64,000 nucleotides of DNA. It comes from Owenia fusiformis (lineage: Eukaryota > Annelida > Polychaeta > Sabellida > Oweniidae). The stretch is taken from contig CAIIXF020000001.1 in the NCBI GenBank assembly GCA_903813345.2, positions 56,158,270 to 56,222,269 of the forward strand. The letters run 5' to 3'. Shown here in pieces: positions 51,301 to 63,300 of this stretch; the stretch's first letter is position 1; every line of letters begins with the position of its first letter. The notes below the pieces were generated by a model. That model was not told where the DNA came from and did not search any database. It saw nothing but the letters and a program-made list of their open reading frames with translations. The translations under genes were made by a program, and so were the position numbers.

Positions 51301-54300
51301 TGTTTTCTGACATTCACATTCACTTTACCAATTATGTTTATAGTACATGTATTAAATGTCATTTTAAACACTTCCTTACTACAATGATTACTATGATTTC
51401 CATTAGAAACATTGCGACTTCCCCACATTAAATGAACATTTATCACTCTTCCCCCAATTACTTCAGATTTGCCAAAATGAAGGTACATATTTGGAAAATA
51501 GGACCAAAAAGGAAGGTGTTAGACCATAGGCTCTTGAAAGAGTGAGATCGAACAATCATCTATGAAAAAAAGTGTTTTTAACTAGCTTATCATGCACTAT
51601 TGCATTATATACTTTAGCCCCACAAATGCATAAGTGCCAGTCAACATCAATTGACAACAAATAAATCTGACAACTTAGCACAAAATCTTCTCAAAAAGGT
51701 GTTTCAGTAGCACCAGATTCACAAGTATCCAGATTCAGATCCAGATTAGTACACTGAAGAATCCAGGTGGGCCCAGAAATCCTTTTCTATGGCCTCAATT
51801 AGTAGGCCTTTTTTGGGTACTACTTGGCCTTTTTGGGCCTTTTTAGGCCAAATTATCAAAAATGAGCCTTTAATTTTCCAAATTTTGGAATTTAGGGGCC
51901 CAAAAATTTTCCATACAAGCGCGGAATTTTTTTCCGATTTGAAATGTGGGCCCCCCTTGTCAGCTTCTGGATCCGCCAGTGTAGTAATGAATATATGTTC
52001 GATGACACAGCCCCCAATATCATTTCCATTGACTGTGATGTTTCCATCTTGGATCAAATAATATACAAGGACCAAAATTTGGTTTAGGGTACTATTTTGC
52101 CCAAATTTTGCCAAGTAAAGGAGAAAGGCTTGCACTGCTCAGATTTAGTGCATTGTAATGTAATATATTTATAATTGCAACTTCCTTATCGACCTGACCT
52201 TATAACTACAAGTAGGGCAGACTGTAGACTAGTCTATCTGTATGTTCCAGATTATTTCAACCTGTTCTGTTTCATGCCATACCTGCTAGGTCTTTATATT
52301 AGGTAACTCAGGGTGTGCAGATAGGTAAAAGAAAACATAAACCTCATTTCAGATAATTTACATGTTTTTAGTACAAATATTCTTTATTTTTTATACTACA
52401 TTCACAGGCCTCATAGACTATCAACAACGCGGACAACACCATACCTGACCGTAGTTCACGAGCACAGATCTCAGTGGGTGAGTGGAGAAATATGTTTGGG
52501 AGCAAGGAAATGGTAATGCGCAACTAAAGATTTTACATCCGCAATGTGAGAATCGTAGTTCGAGTGCAAGGAACGTAGTTCGCTTGGTCAGAACTGATGT
52601 TCGCGTTGTTGATAGTCTAGGAGGCCTGATTCAGAAACATCCATATATCTTAATTCAATGCAACAGTTTATACATTGTACATGCGCATGTTGTAGAAGTA
52701 AGAGGAGAAATCAAAGTGGGGGTGGAAATTCTACAGAATGGGTCACTGTATCATTAATAAATATTATTATTAGAAAATATTATTATTAGAAAACAGCAAC
52801 TCCCCAGAGTAGCATATCCCATCGAACAAAACATGTTATGAAATCATTTGTAATTGGAGCATTCTATGATAAACTACCCGCCAATTGCACTGTCTACTTT
52901 TGGTAAAAGCTACACCCATAATGTGACCCGACACCATATCAGATATCTTCTTGAGAAGAGGTCCTTGGTATTAACCTAGGAAATTGGACCAAATCTGATA
53001 ATTACATTTTTACAAAAAGTGGTGGCTATTTTAAAATGAGTAGCCATATTGGAAATTCCTGAACAGATGGATGGATGAATTCATGGACAGAAGGCTCCTC
53101 TATATTCCTACTTGAACTTCATTTGGTGTATAAATACTTTCATTACTGATTTGTGAAAATATATGACTTACTTGAATTTATAATAAAAATGCTTTAACAT
53201 CCAAAATACACTTGTAACTGCAGGTTGATTTTTAAATACATGTACTAGTATTGTATTTTTAAGATTAAGAAATGACTTATAGTTAGAGTGCGAACATAGG
53301 TTCTCTTTTTATATGTATTGACACAGGTGCACAGTGCCACTTGGCCATTCCTAACATACTAATGATATAAAATTCTGTATTAGCTAGTGAAACAGTACAT
53401 ACACTTTTTATAGGTAGTGTAACCTAATTAGGTCACAAGGCCCCTTGAAATATCCTTAGAAACGTATCCTTCAGATACATTGCCCCGTGCGACATTACTA
53501 ACAGGTATAATCTCAACCCAAGTCTTTATAATCACGGGTTACTAGAGTATCCGCGTATATTGAGTATGACCGGTTCTAAGCTTACGAGTGTGACCGTATT
53601 TCTGTTCCTATAAACAGACGAGGTGAGTACTTGCTTTTTATGAACACTTTCGAATGTTTTCTTTTTATCCTACTTGGTCAATGAATGATACTTGGTATAC
53701 TTATAATACCAGGCATATCACAAGGGGCCTTAATCAAGAGAAAACGTATTAATATTAGATTGAAGCCGTAAAATCCTAGTTTCCAGCATCTTTGATCAGT
53801 TTTTATGTAACACAACGCAACTCCGAAGAGGATGACACATCTTATGTATAATATATAGCTAGATCTACGAATTAGTCATGAATATTTTAAATAATTTAGC
53901 CTGCTCTGTCCAAATATGATACATCTTTGAATTTTTGAGAATACGAATGTCACTGGTGCCCCATTATTGGAGAATACGGTTGTGAAATGTCTTCCATGAC
54001 ATTTCACAAGCGTATCCTCTGGGAAAAGTTAAATCCTTCTCTTGCTCACTCTACGGGGGATCATATAAACTGAGATTTGGAGATCTTGTTCAGGTTAGCC
54101 ATAAAAAGGTCTGGGATTTGTTTTTTTCTACTGTGATATTAATGATTTGGCTCTAAGGCGAGAAATGTGTACTTTCTGATTGATATTCCATTATGAACAG
54201 TTACATTGCTAAAACAGCTCATGTTTAAAGGGTGACGCATATCGTTTAGCAAATCGAACGCTCGTTTCTGGTGTTGCTCACCGTTTAGTATAAAAGGCCC

Positions 54301-57300
54301 GATCCTGGAATAATACTCAAGGGTTCACAGGTTCGAGGTCATTGTGTCAACACCTCTAACTGTTATATAGCATAAGTATATTATAGATCGTCACACATTT
54401 ATAAAAGGGTGATTTTTATTTTGACAAATCAATTCCACATTTATGGGTGAAGTTTCAAAATTGGCATCTAAATTTCCCCATAACGTAATAGCACACAGCT
54501 TGGCATATGAAATATCCTACAAATGAAACAAAGCAAGACAAACCGGTTTCTAATACAAGAATTTATATTGGCTGTTGTACATGTATTATTTGAACGCAAT
54601 CACTCTTTGGAAAACGTTTTCAAAATCATTATAAACGGATTACTTTATCTCAAAGACAATTTCAATAAACTGGATTTTACAGAACTCCCCTTATTTCTTA
54701 AAAATGGACTGATCCAGTTGATTCGCCTGGAGCCGCCATATTGTTTTTATACGGGATGCTAATCGGAACCCTTTAACATTTTTTTGTTACATTACTATTA
54801 AATACAGCATAAACTATATTCAACAAACACAATTTCAAAAAGGATAATATAGAAGTTAACCTTTATTTTCCATTTTTAAGCAGCTGTGCCTCTCATGACT
54901 TTCCAAAACAGGTCATATTCGTAGCCTAAGAACCGGTCATACTCCATTTACGTGGAAACTCTAGTAGCCCTTGATAATATGTATACAACAAAGCACATGG
55001 TTAGACAGCTATAAGGAGATAAACTGCTTTGATAGGAAAGCTTCAAATAAACATTCATCATCAAATATATTCATAAAAAAACAACCATGTATGATTAATT
55101 TCATCTAAATGGAGTTCAAGATCGTTCAAGATCACTTTTTACATGTACCAAATGATCAAATGATTCATATAAAAATATGTCGTCCTGACACGTGTACATT
55201 AGCCTCATTGTGAAGTCATCGCAACGAACAAGATGGAATCACACTCCAACCATCCAGATATCTAAATTATTTACAATAATTACGTTTTATCGATTGTTTT
55301 TTGTTATTTTGAGGAGAGTTGATTGGCTGCTAGCGTGTTCCATTTACGTCTTGTGCTAATACCACTGAAGATATAATTTACCTGGACAGCAGACTTCGGA
55401 AAAAACATTGCTTTCCTGCTTGGCCTTATCACATTTGTCCGACAATTAATTCTTCACAGCCAACATGGAAATAATTTAAGAAATAATCATGAAATATAAC
55501 AATCGGATATTCAACTAAAATATAAGAATGTCATCATTTGCAAGTACATTAATTTCAATTTCATGCTGCCTAACATTAGAAACGCAATCAAATAATTTTT
55601 TTCAAATACAGGGATACACTACCAAATAAAGTCAACTTTCCCTGAACTTAAAGAGAGATTACATGAAGCTTTATCCTTGAAATTGTTTAAGTTGTCAGTT
55701 TCGTTTAAAAATGTGAAATGTGTAAAACAGAGCTGTCTTTTCTTACCCTCGATCAAAACTTTGATATCATTAGGGAAAGTGAATTGGAAGTGATATTGCT
55801 TTCATTTGATGTCTATTTGACCCTTCAATATAAATTGGTACTTCTATGACCCAACAAAATAATAAAAAGCATACAGCATGTTTTCTAATTTAGTATAAAA
55901 TCAGCAACAATTGTAGAAATGAAAGAAAAAGATTTGAACAATGATACAATGATATGCTCTAAGGTGATAAGCATAATACATGTAAATCACCTGTTTTATC
56001 TTAATAACTGAATTACAAATATGTTTCTGAAGTCCTACCCATGTTTATATAAGCTGTTATGATATCAATTAAAGATATCTACACATATTATATACAACTT
56101 CTTAGAAATCAACATTTCACAAATACTTCGATGAAGTATTTTCAAAAATGAGATAAGATGTACATGTAAATAACAATGAGTTTATCCCATAGGTGAATTG
56201 ATGAGAATCATGTTCTAGTTGTGCACTAAAACTACCCTACTAGAGCCAACTTAAGGAATGTGCAGTTCAACTTAAAAAAAAACGATAAAAACTTAATATA
56301 TGAAACATACACATACTATATTTCTAGTTCATATAAAAACCTTTGAGAGGAAGTATGTACTAGTATGTTATTTAGATTCAAGTGGTGTACCATAAATACT
56401 TATGAAGATCAAACAAACCTGGCCGATTGTACAAATGAGTATGCATAAGTCAATCTTTGTTTAAAAGACAAGGATAAGTATGGTTCTCAAATAAAATAAC
56501 AGCCTATTGTTTTACATTGTTCCCCTAAGCCTCAATTTGAATATATTACATTGAATGTACCTACATGTACTAACAGTATACTTTACTTATGGCATGTTTT
56601 AACTTCATTCAATGTAAACTTACTATGTTCATAATAATGTTCATCAATGCTCAATGTGATAAAATTTCTTCAACTCCATGAAAAACTGATTGACCGGTTT
56701 TTACAATCAAATTAGACTCCTTCAGAAGACAATGGAATATAACTGATGTGTCTACTTTATTTTATTAAACATCATAAGGCTCTATGAGTATGCAGATAGT
56801 TTTTGGTTAGTTGATTTAGGTAAGGCCATGTCAACAATATCCCAATATCTCCTGAAGGGGACACCTCCCAGCCAGATAACCCCCAATGTAAATTACTCAA
56901 TCTCCCCTGATCTCCCAGCTCTTTCTATTTTATTTATTCAACTGCATGGCTCATATTTTGTTTTATAAAATTTTCAAAGCGCCTATCACATAAACAAAAT
57001 ATCCAAGTAACAACTTGCTCAGAGCTCAGAACATGATGAAATCTTTTATCAATATCTTAATGCAATTTCAGAGTGACCACACACTGAAAAAATCATTAAA
57101 CAGTGAATAGAATGAGATGTTTTATATGTATCATGTCTAAAACAAGATCAATATTATGTATCTATAACAACCAACATTAACAATATACTAAATAATCTAA
57201 GTGAAGCTTGGTCACTTAATGCTAGAGATAAGGTGTGGTGACTTACCAAAACTGTAATTATAAACTTGCACTATATTTCATTTATTTTGACAGAAATGAG

Positions 57301-60300
57301 TTTTATGTTGCACATTGTTGGCCCAATTTTGAAAATACAAAATAATGTTGACCTGATCTGAAAGTGGGGCCGCCCCATTGGCCTGAATTCCAATGGTCCG
57401 AATCCCATCAGTCCGAATCCCATTGGTCAGAATCCCAATCGTCCGAATCCCATTTGACCTGAATCCCATTTGTTTGAATCCCAATAGTACGAATCCCAAT
57501 CATCTGAATTCCATTGGTCGTACAATTGGGATTCGGACAATTGGGATTCGAACAGTTGGGATTCAGACCAATGGGATTCGGACCAATAATGTATCCCTCC
57601 AAAAATGTTTTATCTAGAATTTAATTACTTTAGCTTTAATTATAATTCTTAGTTTATTTCTCTGATTTTCTAAGTTTATTTATAAATGTGTATCAATTAT
57701 AATAATGTGACATTATTTGCTGGGAGAATGCATTAGTGATTCCTGACACCCCCAAGTGATGAATCTCAGGCCTAATGGATCCCTAATGGTGATTACGTAT
57801 AGTTACATTTCGTTTGGACATTAGTTCCATAAAATACACTTTTACTTATGACAAGCATCTATATCCTCCAATTGCCATACAAATTTATATCTCTCCATGA
57901 ATATTGAATTATTATATTTATATAGCACGATTTTAGATTGTAGATTGTTCGTATAAATTATTTCAATATTCACATTGATACAACAAGAAGGATGAGTGTC
58001 ACTCAATGTCTGCTTTTTAACCTGGATATGTGTACTCTACACTTCAACTAGAACAGCTACTGTCATAATTCATATTTTGATTATAATTGAACTTGTTTTT
58101 TGGTATTATAAATCTAGAATACGGAGATCAAAGGCTGATTTTTGCTATGATGGTTACTAGCTAGTTACATCACCACACCCTGCGTATGAATCATTATGGA
58201 GAGCCTACTTTGCCCCGATAGAAAATATCAATGAATTTTACTAATTTCTATGATTGATTGATTACATTTTAATGAAAGAAAGGATAACTTAAACCCTACC
58301 ATAAAAAAATAATAATAATTTGATGTGAACCTTTTGATTTGTTTATGAGATTACAAAAAAGCATAACAAATTTGTAGAAGGGAATATCTTTTTCAATGTC
58401 CTCATGTCACTTTCATTGAACTAAAACGCGGGAATTTTTCAATAAAAAAGAAATATGTGTTCTGTAAATAAGATTAAACGAGTACATTTCAAGTGTAATT
58501 TTACCTGCATTTGTTTAATCAAAAAGCAATCATAAAAAGAGGGACTTGAAAGAGACGCATAAGTTGGAACACAATGACCTATTTAGGAATTCATAAATCT
58601 TTGCGTTTAGCTATGTCATTCCAAAATTTGGGTGTTAACTTCCTTGTCTCTGATCCATGCTGATATGGAATCTGAAAAGATTTTTTTTTTTTACAATTCT
58701 ACTCAAATATGTTTTCTACATATGTATTGTTGCAATAACAACCAAAACATTTGTTCAATGTGCCACCTCCTAAGCCTGTCTCCCATTCAATAGGCACAAC
58801 ATATCCCATGGAGTTTATGGAGGGGTCAGGGAATTGTTTATGGTCTAACAAATAAAGGTAGCGTAATCAAGCAAAAATAGACTGATGACTTCATGAATAG
58901 ATTGTTCTAGAAGCCCTCCAAATCAACCATGGTGCTATCAATATATGTTATCAAAAATACACATCTGATTTATATACTAAGAGTGTAACTGTCAAAATGT
59001 GGTCAAAATTATCAGAGATACCCCTTCATATCATAATTTTTAAAAGTTTAAAATCACAGTTTGTATAAAAAAGATAAGTGCTGTGGTCATATTTAAGTAG
59101 CATATTGCCACGTGGCACCAGGCAAAATTGAATAAATATATGTTTAGAAAGCTATAAAGTGTCATTTAATCTATTATCTTGCATATCAAAAACTGATATA
59201 TATTCAAAACAGGTGTTTTAATAACAGCAGCATATCTGAACTAGCATCAAGATTTTTTAGAGACAACCACTGATTGGGTAAATCTCGGGGTCATTCTTTT
59301 GAACAAAAACTGACCTTTCAAAATAAGCTTACATACTTGCCTGTATTAGCAATTAGATTTCACTGTGAAACTATTTTTGATTTCTACAGCCTTAAGAGTG
59401 ATTTAATATAAATCACTGAAATGTAGGTGGATTAGGCGTAAGGGCGAGACAAGTACAGGCCACACCAAAACCTAAATCATGATATCACATCAGTGAATGA
59501 CTTATATTGGTATAACCAAGCCAATAAACCTCAGTGGATTCTGGGAACTAATCACATCTCTATAAACTACTGAATATTGTTTTCTTTCAAATATGACACT
59601 GAAGAGGGAGTGGAGACTCCTGTGGGAGATAAACTATGGGAGAAATGGGAGATATGGGAGATAAAATATGGGAGAAATGGGAGATATGGGAGAAATATTG
59701 ATATTGTTTGATAATTATAAAATTGCATAACATATTTAAATAATTTTACTTCGGAAAGTAAAAAGGTTGTCTGAATAAGATACGTAAAATTGTGTGAGAG
59801 TATACATGAGTAAAAAATTATAAAAATGAATGTCACACCTAATAAAACATTGTTCTGAAATGTAACACAAGGTCAGTGTTATTAAAGGAGTGAATAAGGA
59901 GTATTGCATCAATCATGTTTCCATGATATTCAATAAGTGCCACTCTGAGTATTAGCACTATGGTCAATGTTGGGTTGTGATGTTGTCATGACAACAGTTG
60001 TCATCCCACACCTTCACACCCACATATTGACAACTGGTGGTAAGAGGGTAAACAAGTTTCTCAACGCATTTCTTCGAACATTTTCTGTCTTCTGTTGGTC
60101 AATCTTACATTTTGATTTTGTTTTATCAGTGTAATCGATCAGACATGTTGAGGTTTTGACATCTTTGTTACTAGATGTAAAAGGAAAAGTACCTTGTAAG
60201 GAATGAAAACAGGAACCAACATCCTATTTGAAATGGGAGCCAAGGTTACACTTGTAACAGGAGCCAAAGTCCTGACATCATTTGTGCATTAAAATGTTGT

Positions 60301-63300
60301 GTTTCTGTGGGATTTGGAACCCTATACTGTTTGCTCATATGGATTACATCCTTTCCACAAATAAAGCTCAAGCTTACTGTTTTTGAATTAATTATCATAT
60401 TGGATAAGTACTGCAAAATGTTTAGCTATGAAAGATAGATTTTATTAGACTGTTATAAGTTATACAACTAGGTAGCAAATCCCACCAAACAAAACACATT
60501 ATGATAACCACTACTCAGAAGTATCAGCAAATAAAAATCCATCTACTGGTATTTGAGTTGTCAAAAATCATGTTTTTAAGAAAAAATGGCTGCCTTTTGA
60601 AATTCAGCTGCCATTTTAAACATTTTTTCTTGAACAGAGCTCCTCAAAATAATAATTATCCCTAGGGAATGTCTAGAGGGGTCACATATAACCGATTTTG
60701 TTCCGACCCATGAAATCCATCAACCAGTATTTGAGTTAACGCCTGGTCAGACGAATGGATGGACGGACGGATGGATGGACAGACGCTTATCTATATCCCC
60801 CTAGAACTTTGTTTGGTGGGATAATGACAAATCTAAAAATACTCAAAATGGATTGAGAAAAATAAATAGACAAGAACATCAGTTTTATATAAATGAAAAT
60901 GCCCACAGACACTAATACAGTAAAACCTGTCTAAAAGGTACACAACTGGACTTGGCCAAGAGTGTTCACCTTAGGAAGTTTTGATAAAAGGGAGTCAATG
61001 AAATATCTAAAACTTGATACCAAATTATGAATGATCTTAATAACAGTACTAGACAGTAGTTCTAGGAATCTCATTTTCTTCTATTTGATTTGATTTGTCT
61101 GTCCATCTAATGTATTTATATATTACAAGATGGCCGTCCATCCATCTGTTGGTCCATCCATCAACATCGGCTGCACAAATTAAAACTGCAATTCATATTG
61201 GTCATTGAGGCATCTCCATACCAACACAACACAACACATATTCATAATAAAAATATTTTCTGATCATCAATCCCCATAATTTACCAGCAGTCTACTGATT
61301 GATGGTGAGAACCAAGAACTATACCATTTACAAAAAAAAAATGTTTTGCTGTATACCTGTATCCATTCCAGTCAAAATAAATTACAGAGAAAGAACTAAA
61401 TAAAACTTATTTCCTAGTTTATGTTAGTTATGGTGATAAATTGCCAGTTAAGTTATCAACAACAAACAATAAATAAACCATTTCAACCCAGGATATGATA
61501 CCCTTAAAGCTATCTGCTACTAGGAGTAAACATATATTAGAAATCTGTCAGAGAGGGTAAAACGCATGCCACCAGAACTAGATTTCTTCTTAATATATTT
61601 CTTGTTAATTAAGATGGTATTAACAGCATATTCAGATTGGATATATTTGATCAAAAACATCTCTTATTTATAGAGTTTAAATGAGGTCAATCTCGTGTAA
61701 AGGGTTACTGTATTAGAGAATATAATGAAATCACATGGCCACTATGGCATCACCTAGAAGATAATGGAGGCATTATTTGTATCTAGGGATCAATTAGATT
61801 GTGGTCATACTATCGGAGCCTTGTACTACCATATATGGTAATCTTGAACCCCGATCCACTGACCCACAAGATCCTGAATAAGTTATGGGAATAACCTGGT
61901 AATAACTAAACCACGAATTCCATGCCCAGCCTCCGTTGATAATAATTCACAAATATATGGGATATTAATAGTTTCGGTTAATTTGAAACATAGGATCAAA
62001 TCCTATGCTAAGGGCTGATAATGAAAAGGGCACTTTGGTGGGAATCGAACCCACAAACTCCAAACATAATAATTCATAATATGTAGTATGGAATTTTACA
62101 ATATGTATGGGAATTTATAACAAACGAATAATGAAGCAGTTATGATGCTATAATGTAGGATATAAATAGTTTTTGATTATGCCCTTTACATTTAATCTTG
62201 AAGCAGATGCTACTCACATAACAATACAAGATACCCTCCATAATCATGGATGAGACAACTATAAGACTCACATACAATGACCCAAGTTGACTTTATTTTG
62301 ACCAATATAAAATAGTATATTGAACTACAAACATTCATTCCCACAATGACCAGCCTATTTTTCACACTTTATACAAAACGTCCTATCACTGATGACAGCT
62401 AAAGCTCTCAGTGATCCTATCTGGATATCCGATTGCCCTATATGATCCCTCTCGGCTATTCCTACAGATCTTCGCCCAATAGTAACTCTTAGAGCTCTTC
62501 CCAACCCACACAATACCAGCAACAGGCCTGCCAGCCAATGATTCATGAGCCTCTAGTCTCTATACCCAATCACATCTGGAATCTGGGGGTTAATTAATAG
62601 GCATAGAAAGCCAACATGATGTGTATTAACACAAATAGTTGGCCATAAAAGTGACATAAAATAACTGTACAATGAAATAAATAACTTTAATATCGAGGAA
62701 AGTGAAAGGAAACCGTCAGCAAGTGTTTTATGTAGTGGTAGTGTTTTTTCAACTGAATTACTTCTTAGTTTATGATCTCACAGCATGAAACCCCCTTGCT
62801 GATAAACTATTAAAATTTCAAACAAACTTTAAAAAACATTGTCTGTATTTTCATATTTATCGTTATACGAGTGTCCCTATTATGATCTTGGTGACTGTTC
62901 CTGGTTCAATAAAAAAGCATTCAATACATGTAATGAAAAACTTTCGCAGGAAATAACACATAACAAATGATCCAAGGACCAAATGTTGAAGAATCTAGGA
63001 TGATAGCTTAATAATATGTGAACACCACATTCCTGTACTTTATGATTTATAGGGGTTATAGACCTAATAATGTTTCTCTGTTGTTGTTTGTTTCATTTAA
63101 CTAAAGTATAGTAAATCTTTTTATCGTATGATCTGTAAAATGAAGCCTTCTGATTGGTCAGTTCTTGTGCTGTACCAATCTGTATTGCTACTGAGATTGT
63201 CCCCGTTGATCATCTCCGTCGTAATACAGAAAATATTGGTACGGAAGGGACAATCTCAGTAGCAATACAGAGGATCACACGATAAAAACGTTATTGAATG

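Noticed and set aside
51746-52135. 129-codon minus-strand frame
   Set aside because: Contains low-complexity 'ggcctttttgggcc' repeats and resembles a dispersed repeat rather than a gene.
54523-54762. 79-codon frame in the inverted-repeat element
   Set aside because: No recognised domain; AT-rich sequence makes frames of this length common here.
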